From NCBI RefSeq assembly GCF_008831285.2, contig NC_045150.1, forward strand, positions 1,440,001 through 1,504,000: a DNA stretch of 64,000 nt, in the 5' to 3' direction. Positions 37,294-48,758 of this stretch are shown piece after piece; position 1 is the first letter of the stretch, and every line of letters begins with the position of its first letter. This DNA is from Nymphaea colorata. Lineage: Eukaryota > Streptophyta > Magnoliopsida > Nymphaeales > Nymphaeaceae. The notes under the pieces are model-generated. The model saw only the letters and a program-made list of their open reading frames with translations, was not told the origin of the DNA and did not search any database. A program made the position numbers and the translations under genes.

Positions 37294-37785
37294 GTGCATA
37301 ACCATATCTCTGCAGCAGAAGCATGCAAATGGGATACCATGGCTGATGTAAAAAGAAAGACCAAGCCTATCATTCTTGAGGAGGGGGAGAAGGTGACTGA
37401 TGAAAAAGAAAGACTAATGAAGTCCATTATTCGTGAGGAGGGAGAGAAGGAATCGGAGACGGGAGCCACCGCTGCGCCATTAGTGTTTGGCCAGAGGGGC
37501 TTCCTTGAAGCAATTGTTAAGGCAATCATACTTGCTGGAGTAGCAGAAGGGGACGTCGTCATCGATATGGCAGCAATAAGTGATATAACGAGGCTCGTAT
37601 TCACACAGGCCTCGCACTTCGTTGGCTTCTCTCCCTCTCCTGGAGAAGTACCGGCGCCAGTTCATGTTGTCTACGGAAACGCCATCTTCACTTCCTCCAG
37701 AGGAGCTCACCACCGTCCTGGTCTCAGCCATTTCCCGGGCAGCGACATCTTTACACAGAGAGCACAGTCACGTTATAAGTTCTAA
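37294..37785 (+). CDS. Hypothetical 163-codon ORF, unrecognised
   Basis: The frame is open for 163 codons in a GC-richer patch than its surroundings. An internal ATG at 37339 (MADVKRK) is an alternative start. The N-terminal part repeats itself: EEGEKVTDEKERLMKS and REEGEKESE. The centre has a hydrophobic run (FLEAIVKAIILAGVAEGDVV). The minus strand also has an ORF (37480-37731, MAETRTVVSS, cysteine-rich). I cannot tell which strand is coding, or whether either is. It lies in the segment found only in duplication copy 2. No function is proposed. Confidence 0.3.
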   Translation: MHNHISAAEACKWDTMADVKRKTKPIILEEGEKVTDEKERLMKSIIREEGEKESETGATAAPLVFGQRGFLEAIVKAIILAGVAEGDVVIDMAAISDITRLVFTQASHFVGFSPSPGEVPAPVHVVYGNAIFTSSRGAHHRPGLSHFPGSDIFTQRAQSRYKF

Positions 37786-38106
37786 TGATTAAGGCAATAT
37801 CACGTAGATCACTGCAGATTGGGGTATGGACGCAATTGCTTTTATGATTTTGAACCTCTTCTGGAAAAATTTCAGTGGAAGATGCAGTTTTTTAATGAAA
37901 AATCAAATGATTTTACGGTTGATGTTTACGGCACTGCTTGTAACATCGATGTGTGTGAATTTTTTCGTCATTTGATTTCAGTGTTTTTGCTTTTTTAAGT
38001 TTGAGCGCTAAAATGCAAAACAGACTCAAGCCCTAGGTACCATGAATTCAAGTTAATATATGGGGTTAAAAGACAAAAAAAATGCCCCTTAAACCCTAAT
38101 CGATAG

Positions 38107-38422
38107 TAAGGGTGGGCATCGAGCCCGGCCGGGCCAGCCCCACCTGGTAAGGGCCGGCCCGATCCAGCCCGCCGAGCCGTTGAGACCAGCCCAGCCCAGT
38201 CCGATCAATTTAAAATTAAAAAAATAATTTTTTAATTATAAAATAATTTTTTAAATATAAAATATATTTATTAATAATAAATATATATTATTAAAACAAA
38301 AAAAATTAAAAAAATATATATTTTTAATCTAAACGGGCTAAATGGTCCGGGCCGGGCCGATCCTGGCCAGCCTATCCGGCCCGGGTCAGGTTTTTCTTGG
38401 CCCGGCCCGACGCCCATCGGTA
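38107..38422. mobile_element. MITE-like element with GC-rich inverted ends
   Basis: The left end reads AGGGTGGGCATCGAGCCCGG. The right end in reverse complement reads CCGATGGGCGTCGGGCCGGG. The inner sequence is GC-rich at both ends (GGCCGGGCC and GGCCCGGCC) with an AT-only core (38210-38325). Ends of this GGTGGGC-TCGGGCC type are common in plant hAT-derived MITEs. No clean 8-bp duplication is left. Confidence 0.72.
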
Positions 38423-38945
38423 GGGGGAAGGGAAACACCCCATAAGTACAAAATGGAAAGAGTAAAAAAGTTATTTTTTGATGAAGACAGAAACACTCTT
38501 GAATGAATCCCGAAAAGCCATCAACAAAAGAAAAAATGGTCCTTGCGTGTGAACTTAACATGAGAGGTCTCCTATCGATGGTGAACTACTTGAAAATTTA
38601 CATGACCAACTTATCTTTGAAATGGTAAGTACGTTGATGGTTCTAAAAGACTGATGGATAGCTATGGATAGCTATTGAAAACATTTGTGCTACACAACGT
38701 CACCTTGGCTTCAGAAGTTGAGGAGATTAGCAACATTACTTGGCCTTAGATCTATTTATCCACAATACGATTAAGAAGGAATTTTCTAGAAAAGCAGTTG
38801 CAGACCAAAACAAGGAAAAAGAAAAATCACGTGAGTGCTTTTATAATTTTGAATGTGACTTTCCTTGTCATACATATTGGAAATAATTTTACCATAAAAT
38901 GGTACCAATGGTTTCCATTCCTTTATAGTTCCTATGCATTGAGTA

Positions 38946-39597
38946 TAGTGTAGCTGCTCGGACTGGTAGGCAGTTTTAAAAGTCTAATGACCTACCTATT
39001 AGTATAATAGGTATGCTCCTGGTCAATGGTATAGGGAGTTGTATTAAGCTTAAATGTATATTGTATAAACTCAATGGTGAAATGTATAGACTCCCTCGAG
39101 GCGATGGGGTTTTCCTTCTCATCACCCTAAAATCCCAGGTGTAGTATATATATTATGCAAAGTGCAAGCTTCGTGAACCTATTAACTTATTATGCATGGG
39201 AACAGGCAATAGATTCTGCGTCTATAAGGAAAAGAAAAAAAAAATGAAGCAAGTAGTGTAATGTGCTGTGTTCGTATGGTGGTTCACGACGATTTACCAT
39301 GAAGGAGAAAAAGACTGACAGTCGCCATGAAAGCACAGAAGAGAACAGCCGGAAGAAGGGAAGCCATTGTTGTATTCGGGTGCACCGATCTTTGAAGAGA
39401 GTGGGAATCAAAGAAGGCCGTCTGGTATGGGAGAAGTGGCTAGGTAGGGATGGTTTGTGGAGGGCTGGTATTTGAAGGCTATTAGCCGGTAACGGAAGGG
39501 AACGTGAATGGAAGGTTGTCGGGTAAAGGTGGCAGTAGTTTGTAAAGGGATAGCCAAGAAGGAAAGTGTTAACTGCTCACAGCTAAGAGATTCTCGC

Positions 39598-39672
<75 letters not shown>

Positions 39673-40690
39673 CGTGAATGTAAAAATCGAAGTGCCTCTC
39701 TAATTATATCATCCCGAAAAGATGGTGTATCGGCCTATATCGCCCAAAGATTTCGAAAAATGAATACCAAAAAAAACTGGAAAAGGATATTAAAACAGGA
39801 AATTCAGTTATGTACCCCTTAGTATAAATTTAAAGAGATCATTAAGGAAATGGAAAAAATCACATCAAGGAAAGAAGCCAATAAACTCTAATAATGCCAA
39901 ATTAATTGCCATTGACAAGTTCAAAATAAAAATCTGAAATGTGACTAATACATAAATAGGCAACATTAATACGACATTTTAATTTTTCCCTAGAATCCAT
40001 CTGTTCATAGTCTTAGGGTTGATATGATGGTTCTGAAGAAGAAAAGTGACAAAGAAGATGGTGAGAAAAAGTGTAGGTGGAAAAGTGAGAAAAAAAATTG
40101 GATAAACTAATTTATGCTCACATATATGTAAAAGAATCCAAGGATTCCCACTGTCGAACTTACCATATGTCAGTTGGATCCTGTAGGTTTTTGAATGTGA
40201 TCAGGGAAATGGATGATCAATACGTACAAAATGTCCAAATATATATGTTGTATAAAAGAATTTCATATATAAAAATGAAAATATCATGTATAGATCAAAT
40301 TTTATAAAGGATCAAATTAATACTAGTTTGAAAAAGATCCACAGCTTTTCCACATTTCAGAAATAAGCTGCCTGGGTTCCCCTCTTAGGAGTCCTTTCTG
40401 TAATTTCGTCAAATGTCGATGATCCGGGAGCTTTGACTGAATTTCAGGCATAATAACATCCACATGCATGATTTAACTTGGAAGCAGATCTAGACCAGGA
40501 TCTTCCCTGAATTTGCTTCAGAACAGAGCAATACTCACGACTTCAACATTTTAACTCCAAAATAGATGACATTTGAAACATATGTAGTTCCTAGACACCA
40601 GAAACAATATACACATAAACTAAGAAAACATGGATCAATATGCATGCATGTAATAATAAAGTAAAACGCATTTCATGCATCACAGTAAAC
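38946..40690. other. Spacer with a long TA microsatellite
   Basis: Apart from the TA array, a 70-codon plus ORF (39263-39475, lysine/arginine-rich) has no known motif. No other structure was seen. Confidence 0.45.
39602..39669. repeat. (TA)n microsatellite, about 34 units
   Basis: The longest perfect simple repeat in the window. Confidence 0.98.
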
Positions 40691-41340
40691 AGGGACCGCT
40701 GAATTTATTCTTAGCTGTTATGGAAATACTGGCCAGACGTATTAATAAATAAGTGACTGAACGTGCTACCGATGTTCCTAAAATTTCTGGACTCCAGTCT
40801 CCCTTGCGCTGCTATTCTCGCCTTTGCAGACGATGTTCTGTTGTTTAGCATTTCTGATACTAATTCAGTCAGAGAAATTAAGAGAGCTTTAGCTTATTGT
40901 CATCTGGAAGCAGGTTTGGAGGTCAGTAAAGAAAAGTCTCAGCCGATTGATTTTCAGTTATTGGATGCCCAGGTGAGTGAATGAGCTAATGTCTTGAACT
41001 GCAGTGTTGGGACTCTGGAGATACTGGGGGTTACCATTGTTCTATGGCAATTTCTAGCAAGAATGGTATGAGGATCTTTTATTCAAAATTGAGAAGAAAT
41101 TTGGGGGTTGGAAAATCCCTTTGCTCTCCTATGTGGAATGTTTTTGTCTCCTTAAACATGTTATTAATCAGATTGGGAGACATTGGGGCATTATCTTTAC
41201 GTTTCCTGAAGAAATTGTGAAGAAGATTAACTAAGAAGATTCCTTATTATTATGGTGGGGGGCACAGTTCCCAGCATTTCGAGATTCCTTTAGTTGCTTG
41301 GAAAATGTTCTGCAGGCCTGTTACGGAAGGCCGCAGTGTG
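40690..41340 (+). mobile_element. LINE reverse transcriptase fragment, plus strand
   Basis: The readable order is LNLFLAVMEILARRINK, the RT box LAFADDVLLFS with intact FADD, LEVSKEKSQ, then in other frames LEILGVTI, KFGGWKIPLLSY and FPEEIVKKI. This is the C-terminal half of a plant L1 RT. Its left end is truncated. Its right end meets the 3' side of the minus-strand LINE near 41.4 kb. Confidence 0.82.
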
Positions 41341-42011
41341 GTTTTGGTGAATGCAACTGAACTCAGATTCAGATCTGCTAGGAGTAGCATCCTCCCGGAA
41401 TTGCCATTACCAAAAGAATGAAAGAATCAAACAAATCAAAATCAAAGAAAAATCAAAGCAAGGATCTTAATCTAACAGCTCTATTACAAAGTGTTAGGAA
41501 AACAATCCCATTCTTTACAAGTATTCAGGTAAACAAAAACACCAAGCAGAGAAATTGTCTCAAAATCAGGATTATTGGGAACAATTCTGATTTCTGGCCA
41601 TTGGTTATCCCATCCTCTAGTTCCCATGCCCATCTGTAGACAATATCTCAGTCACCTACCACATTTCCTTCTCCATTCTGAGGTACCATTGATCACGCTT
41701 AACCACTACTCTATCCGTTCTAAATTTATCAGTCCAATTTTCCGTAAGGGCGCAAGGATCCCAACTCGACTGGGAATTCGACCAGCCAACCCATGCATAT
41801 TTACACCGCCCTTCCGGATTCTTCACAACCACAACAGTCTTTCTTAACTTTGTGAACTTTTTGCTTGCAGTAACAACAGACCAATGATCTCCCTCGAATG
41901 AAGGCCAAGGATCAGGCCTGACTTCATGATTGATCATGCCATGAGCAGAAGTAAAACATTCTTTCCCCACGTCAAATTACGCCTTTGCAAACGGATATCC
42001 TTCCAAAATGT

Positions 42012-42593
42012 TCAGCGGAGATTATCTGCCAAACAGTCCCTGTTATAATGAAAAATAACATTCCTTTCTTTCCAAAGAAACCATACTACCATAGGAAACA
42101 CTGTATACCAACATTTATTAAGCCATTTCATCTTAAATTTCCAGCCACACCACCATTTCCAGAAAATCATTAGAATTTCTGCTGCTGGTATCTTGATATA
42201 AAACTGTTTACTTATGGAAAGCCATACAGTTTTTGCAATCCTACATCGCAGAAATGAGTGTGGGGTTGTTTCCTCATGCTCCTGGCATAAAGAACATCTG
42301 TTTGCAAGAAGTATGCCAAACCGCTGGATACGATCCAACGTCAATAAATTGTCTTGGACTGCCAGAAATAATGTCCACTGAGCTCTAGGGACTGCTTTGG
42401 ACTTCCACACATTGGCCAGACACAGATTTTTCTCTCTTCTTGGTCTAACCAGATCATAAATTTGTATTCGCTTTACGTCCTTGACTTGCTGATTGATCCA
42501 CAACAATCGGTCTGGTTTATCAGCCAGTTTTATAGATTTTAACACAAGGACAATCCAGGGAGACGCCCTCTGATGCTGAAGGAAACCTTTCAT
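42012..42593 (-). pseudogene. LINE RT zinc-binding domain (zf-RVT)
   Basis: A 193-codon open frame shows AQWTLFLAVQDNLLTLDRIQ, then CSLCQEHEETTPHSFLRC, the Cys/His core of the zf-RVT domain, then VVWFLWKERNVIFH. It is the best preserved part of this LINE. Confidence 0.9.
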
Positions 42594-43216
42594 CCACCAT
42601 CTTCTTTATTGAAATTCTCCAAGTACTAGTAATATAGTTATTATTTCCCTTTTTCACTCAAATTTACTTTAAGAGTTTGAACGAGCTCTGTTTACTAAGC
42701 GCAAGTCCATTAACCCCATTCTCCCTTTTAATTTGTTTGTTTCCACACAAATCAGACCAAGCCATAAGATGGATGCACTTGTGATTTTCAGAATCTCCCC
42801 AAATAAAGCTGTTACATTCAATATTAAGAAGATTAATCACTTCAGCAGGGATTTTAAAAGCTGAGAACCAGTAACTAATAAGTTGGAATATGGCTACTTA
42901 ACCAAACATATCTTTCCTGGAATTCCTAGAAGAGACACCTTCCAAACCGAAAGTCTTTTCTTGACTTTCTCAATAAGAGATTCACATAATCCCACCATAA
43001 GTTTACCCACAAACAGTGAAACTCCAAGATAAATGCATGGCAGAGATGAAATTTTCTAGACAACGATTCCAGCAAGCGTTTCCATTAGTGTAGTTTCCAT
43101 GATAAAAGGGAAAATTTCAGTTTCATCAGAATTGACCCTCAAACCAGTGCATATCGATTCTCTTTCTCCTTTACATATTATCATCATATCATTAGCGTAA
43201 AAAAGTCCTGGACAGA

Positions 43217-44031
43217 TTAGTAGACTGCCACCATTCGTGGAAGCTTAATGTGCTTTGATTTTTCGCAAACTAACTTCCTAAAAATAACTTCAACCGCCCA
43301 AATGAACAAGACAAAGGATAGTGGAACCCCTTGCTGAATTCCCCTTTGAGAAACAAGGTAAGCACCTTCCCTTCCATTTATAACCAATGCAAACAAAGGC
43401 GTTGATACACAACACATAATCTTTGCAAAATCCCCGCTTCCAAAAAAGGCCGTCTGAGTTTGTCATAAGCCTTCGCAATATCTAACTTGATCATTACCGC
43501 AGAAGAATCGCTACTGTTATTCAGCCCAGTTACCACTTCATGCACCACTAAGATCTGTTCCTGAATCAGTCTATTAGGGGAAGTAGCTCCCTTGTTCTTA
43601 TTAACAGTTCTGGCCACTATAATTTTCATACGAAGAACCATAATTTTCATAACAATCTTATGCAAAACATTACAGAGCGATATCGGCTGATACTTAGAAA
43701 TCAATTGAGCTCCATTATGCTTTGGAATGAGGACTATATGTGTCTTGTTAACTGATGTAACCAGTTTGCCTGTTTTGAAAAAATCGCTGACGGCAAATGA
43801 CATAGAATCACCAACATAATTTTAATATTTCATGTAAAAATCTACTATAAATCCTTCAGGTCCAAGGGCTGTTCCACTCTTCATGCTAAACACAGCCTTT
43901 TTTACCTCTTCAGCCCCCACCAAGGCACACAAGAATCCGTTTTCGATTTCTGAAACAGTTAAACTTTCTGCCAATTCCCTCCATAAGCTCTCTTCCCCTT
44001 TATCATCAACTTGATATTGAAAAAAATTCAT
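43217..44031 (-). pseudogene. LINE reverse transcriptase core
   Basis: 43822-44031 holds VGAEEVKKAVFSMKSGTALG followed by PEGFIVDFYMKY. 43378-43803 holds KTHIVLIPKHNGAQLISKYQ, PISLCNVLHKIVMKI and VMIKLDIAKAYDKL, the palm and first catalytic aspartate. 43217-43417 continues with RGIQQGVPLSFVLF. The second catalytic motif, near 43185, is YAND. Confidence 0.9.
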
Positions 44032-44426
44032 GAAATAATTGCGACAAGCATCCTAGGCTTCAGCCACCCCTTCCACTATCCTCCCAGCTACTACAAAACT
44101 CAGTATTTGATTCTTGATTTCTTTATGTTTTACTAAAGCTTGATAAAAACTTGTGGTTTCAATCACCATGAATGAGCCATTTTATGCGAGTTTTTTTCTT
44201 CTAGTAGCATTCTTCTTCTTTTAAAGCTCTTTCCAACTCAATCTGCATCAAGTTCTTAAGTCGTTGATCCCTACACCCTCTGTCCTTTTTTTGTTGTTGG
44301 TGATAAACTAATTGATGTTGAATGGCTCCAACTCTTTGTCGCACATCTCCAACCTGAAATTTATTCCACAGCCAGATTGCGTCTGGAGTTTTCTAATTTC
44401 TGGAGAACACGTATTATTGAACATCC

Positions 44427-44633
44427 CTATAGAACCTTCTGCCAGCTCCTTTTCACTATATTTGCACATTCTTCCCTGCTTAACCAACAGGAAAAAAATC
44501 TGAACAGTTTATTTCCAGAAAATTTATTGCCATCAAAGCTAAGATTTAGTAACAAACAGTTATGATCTGAAATGGTCCTCGGAAGGACTTTCGGGTCAAT
44601 AGAGCACACAAATTGCTGCCAGCAACTGTTCAT
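44427..44633 (-). pseudogene. LINE apurinic-type endonuclease C-terminal segment
   Basis: VLPRTISDHNCLLLNLSF carries the SDH motif of the L1 endonuclease active site. It is followed by a linker to RT (REECANIVKRSWQ). The upstream endonuclease is not readable. Confidence 0.75.
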
Positions 44634-44720
44634 TAATGCCCAATCAATGCGACAATAAATTTGTTTGGCTCCCCATCGATTATTACATCATGTTTTGCTT
44701 TTCCTAGCATCATCCACAGC

Positions 44721-45166
44721 TTCTCAAGAATATATATAATATTATTGTTGGAGAATATTGGCATTGTCTTGCCCACAAAAAAAGTCAAACGCATGCCTTC
44801 ATTCTAATTTTCATTATTAGTTCACACATCATTAAGATATAATAGAAGTAGACTGTTATATTAGTACTACTAGTTTAATATATGTATTTAATAAATTAAC
44901 TATTCATTATTTTTGAAGGAGCCTCCATGTATATATGTATATTTTTAATATATAATATATATAATAGATTTTTATTGTGCTAAAATTTTATTGGCTACAT
45001 TTTACAGGCATCTAGACTCTTAGCGGGCTAAATTTTGAAAATAAGCCACCTCAGTTTTAACTGATCTCAACAAAATAGTGCCATGGCAAGAACTAAGTCT
45101 CAGTATCTTTCCAATCTGAATCCATCAGATTTCTTCAAAGAGATACGATAAGGTGTAAGTCATCCA
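44721..45166. other. AT-rich spacer, nothing recognised
   Basis: No ORF or repeat partner was seen. Confidence 0.5.
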
Positions 45167-45600
45167 TCACTACAAAAAACCTAAGCATTACCAATGACCA
45201 TAAACTATCAATGAAACAAAAATACGAAACAAAAATACGCGTCGGTAGTGCTTTCATAAACGTTTCATGATATCATTGATGAAGAGTGTGTTGGTAAAGT
45301 TATCACTGACACATTGAACCAATGCAATAGTGTAGGATATCACCGGCATGGTCTACCCGTAGGTAAATATTGACTATTACCGATGTCTGATCACATTGAT
45401 AATGATCAATTATTTCCAACATCTTAAAGACCGTAACAACAAATCTGACATCAATTTACCGACATATATCTGGACGTCGGTAAAATTTAATACCAACAAA
45501 CCAGCTGGACGTCAATAAAACTTTAACCAACTTCCGCTTAACATCGCTATTACTCTTTACCGATGTAAATTTACGCGTTAGTGTCTTCTAATTTTTCTTC
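45167..45600 (+). mobile_element. CACTA (En/Spm-type) transposon, left end only
   Basis: The terminus CACTACAAAAAACC at 45167-45180 is the classic CACTA end. Subterminal repeats around ACCGATGT, GTCGGTAAA and GACGTC follow for about 400 bp in both orientations, as expected for the transposase-binding region. No matching right end (GTTTTTTGTAGTG) was found in the window. No transposase is recognisable. Confidence 0.75.
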
Positions 45601-45879
45601 GCATATGGCAATGTAATTAGCCAAACCCATACGTCTAAGGAACATGGTTATGATGATGTCTTTGTTTTCCTCCATTACACTAACATGTGCATCAAATTTA
45701 GTCCACAATGGAAAGCTCAGCGTACAAGCACCTAAAGGTTAAACAAAGCCAAAAAATTGAAAAAAATTAAAAAACAGCATAATTATGAGGGTTGAAAAGA
45801 AGAAGTATATATTCCTGATTACAACTTAAATAGTCTGACTATCGAAGCTTAGAACATTGGCACGGTTGAGTGAAGATTG

Positions 45880-46210
45880 GACATTGCCCAAGTGAAAATT
45901 CCCGGGATCGGTTCCCCCTAGCCAACATGGTGCAATGGGGAGGAGAGGTAGCCAACTTTAGGACAGGGCAAAGGCACACATCCACTCAAATGGGCAGCGG
46001 TAATTTCTCATGTGAAGGAAGAGGAAGAGCTGCATATATCAGGAGCATAAGCATGTTCTTCACCGGCAATAAGTTATACTTCCCCAAACAGTATTGATAC
46101 TGAGGTCGCCGGACCCACCTGCTATGGTCTGAACACTTGGTTTGATCCTCAGCAAGGCCACTACATAACCTTAGGTGGGCCTGGGTCTAACAAAGATAAT
46201 AATTGTCGTT
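45880..46210 (+). pseudogene. Neprosin-domain (DUF239) protein, C-terminal fragment
   Basis: Plant neprosin-domain proteins are secreted glutamic-peptidase-like proteins. One frame reads NMVQWGGEVANF, GQRHTSTQMGSGNF and GRAAYIR, the conserved core. It stops at KQY. Another frame continues with AGPTCYGLNTWFDPQQGHYI and TLGGPGSN, ending ...NNC as the family does. One frameshift therefore separates two otherwise aligned halves, and there is no N-terminus. Its place about 700 bp inside a CACTA end suggests capture by the transposon, but the other CACTA end is missing. Confidence 0.78.
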
Positions 46211-46990
46211 GATTGTTTACAAATATTGTTGTTCTTTGTAGTTTGTTCTCCTTCCCCCTTGATAAAATTATTTTCTTTCTTTTGTATTTTAGTATGTGCA
46301 TTGCTTGAACATTAGGATGATTGTCATTCATCAACTAATTAAGGCTATTTGCTACAGCTAGCTCCTCTTCCTCAATAACAAGTTCCTTTTTTCAGCATTT
46401 CAATATTGTGGTATGAGAAATGCAATGCTTGGTGTTGCCATTGAGCAATTAGCCAAAATGTTCCAATCTTCTATGTTCCAAATGTCATCCCACCCTAGGA
46501 GCCATCTAGGTGCCCTCATTTGATGTATGTGAATATTTAAATGACTTAGAGTTGAGAGAGAATTTACATGTTCTCATAGATGTAGGATTACATATTTCTT
46601 ATCTCAATTTAGAAATTGATTGGAAACAATGTTCGTTTCTCTCATTGATTTTAAACCCCTTATTAAGCTCCATTGTATTAGAGAAAACTATTTGTGCATG
46701 TGATTTCATATTTTAAAATTTTCCATGACAATATGCATTGGTCATCATTTTGCATAATATTTATTGTATGAGCTTTGGATGGTCCAATAGCTGAACCAAC
46801 CTACTGAAGGTGGGTGTTTGGCCTCCCCTCACCCGTACTAAGGCATTAGCCCAGTATATTAGTAAGTGATCAATGAGAATGAAGTCCTTTGACCTTTCAA
46901 ACCAAATTTGGAGGAACAATTGATGATTTCAAATCTCAGATATCTAGTTCCAAGTGACCAAGCTGATTTCAAACATTTTCTTATATGATA
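46211..46990. other. AT-rich spacer, nothing recognised
   Basis: A 68-codon plus ORF (46510-46716) has no known motif. Confidence 0.4.
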
Positions 46991-48240
46991 AAGTCATGTC
47001 ATTAGGGACTGTTGTTTGAAGTATTCTGTATATTTTTTTTAATTACATGTTTATCTTTTATACATGCATCACATTTCATCAATACTATGCACATAATTTT
47101 TATAAAACAAGATAGACTTCGAAAAGGACCCTTGTTTTTCATGGTCAAAATTGTCCAGATTTTTTGTATGTCATCATATAGTGTCTCTTCAACTTGTCAA
47201 GGTCAAAATTGTCATTCATTTGAAACCTCCTACTGGATTGATCCTAGCCAGCATAGTCTCATCACCTAGTCTAGATGTCATCGATCTATGTATTCATTTG
47301 CATGTCTATCATGATCCCTACTATGTCATTTTTCTTAGTCTCTATGATCTTGACATTTTTCCCAAGCCACATTGTGTACTTTATTATATTCTTAGAGGTG
47401 ATCCATATACTAGGTCCATTGCCTTAGATGAGCTCATGCCAGGCTTCTACCCATAGTGGTTCGAGCAGTTCGTAGATGTCTTCCCCCATCACTTGGATGA
47501 CTATGTTCTCAACATATTACCATTGTCAATAGCTCAATGATCACAGACTTCAAGAGTTGGAATCTCAAAAAGGAAGGAGATCGTTGTTTTTTTAGATTGA
47601 TTGACTTTCTTGCACATTTTGGAGGCACTACAAAAGGAGATGGAGGCCAGATCATTCAAGCCGCACAGCAAGACTCACAATCTTCTCCAATAGACCCAGG
47701 ATGATAGATATGTCGTACAACTATTCAGGATGTGATGAAACATCAAGACTAGGTGTCTTTCACTTGTTATGGCCCATCTCGTATTTCTCTACAATGGTCT
47801 CAAGCAGTTCGTCATGGAAGACTGACATAATAAAGGGTTGCCTCTGGTTTCTATAGGAATGGTTCTATGCTGTGATAATTTCTTGTTACTACATGCATGC
47901 AAGTAGATGATAGGTAAGCTAGTGGAAGAGAACGTCATCTGGAACTTCTTCTACAAGAAGGAGCAGCTAGCCCGCTACATTTACCATGATAGGAGGATTC
48001 TACTCGGCCCATTCTTTGTTATCCCATATCATCTAGAGCTATGAATAGCACAATTTTGTAAGAATTAATAAACTTATATACAATCAAAGGAGGATACAAC
48101 AAAATTGTAGACTATGATATGGACAATGAAGCATGGAAGGCCATTCACATTCTGGATACTAAAGGATGGTCCTTTATGAAGATTGAGATTGCTATATATG
48201 GGGAACCAACTAGGTCTAGAGTGTACATGAATTGCTAAGA
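46990..48240 (+). repeat. Unrecognised dispersed repeat, copy 2
   Basis: 47030-47380 matches the minus strand of 32096-32460. Beyond it, plus-strand frames show broken coding-like words (for example LARYIYHDRRILLGPFFVIP near 47970), with many stops. It may be the remains of a transposon coding region; I do not recognise the family. Confidence 0.5.
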
Positions 48241-48379
48241 AACTATCTATCTCACTCTTGAACAATATTTACAATTTAATGACATTGTGTTATTTCTTCC
48301 TATATGCCAATAAATACATGTTTTTCTTTCTATTTCAAAAACATGTCATTTTTGTCTCTTTTTTTAGGCTAACATGTTG

Positions 48380-48725
48380 GTCATCTCAAATTCGTCAATC
48401 ACAATTGTGTTTATCAAAGAATCTCACCTTTGTGCCAGGGCATACAAGTGCATCCATTGGAGTTCCATTGCACCATGAGACAGTAGCCTCGAGAATTGTA
48501 TTCTCGTCAATCTGTGCTTTTGAAAGTCTGACAAAACTTCATACCAATCAACGACCGAACGCTATTGTTAGTGCCACCATTTCTGCAACAGAAATACCAT
48601 TCTCAAAGGCATTATCTAGCACAAAAACTTTAATTACAATTACTTGCACAAACAACATAGATTACTTACACGGCGATGTCACACAATTCCCATCTTTTCT
48701 TCCCTACAATCTCTACCACCTCTAA
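48380..48725 (-). other. Coding-like remnant, unrecognised
   Basis: On the minus strand one frame reads AFENGISVAEMVALTIAFGR, then FVRLSKAQIDENTI and SWCNGTPMDALVCPGT with scattered stops. The amino-acid pattern looks like a real protein but I cannot name it. It lies downstream of the glutamate-rich ORF in the same orientation. Confidence 0.35.
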
Positions 48726-48758
48726 ATCCGAGTAAGGTTTTTCTCTTCACCTAGAGCC

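Larger units (their letters stand above)
36955..38945. repeat. Duplicated block Y, copy 2, with about 1.4 kb of extra sequence
   Basis: The flanks (36955-37280 and 38690-38945) align with 21857-22790. The middle (about 37290-38690) is specific to this copy and holds a long ORF and a MITE. Confidence 0.72.
41400..44720 (-). mobile_element. L1-type LINE, minus strand, ORF2 from endonuclease tail to 3' end
   Basis: On the minus strand the order is endonuclease C-terminus (44633-44430), RT (about 44030-42950), the RT zinc-binding domain (42593-42012) and a C-terminal stretch (41970-41656). Stops and frameshifts separate the parts. The RT box reads FYANDMM where active elements have YADD or FADD. 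The 5' part of the endonuclease and ORF1 are missing. Confidence 0.87.

Noticed and set aside
37480-37731. Cysteine-rich minus-strand peptide gene (MAETRTVV...)
   Set aside because: No signal peptide or known cysteine pattern, and a longer open frame exists on the other strand; kept only as an alternative reading.
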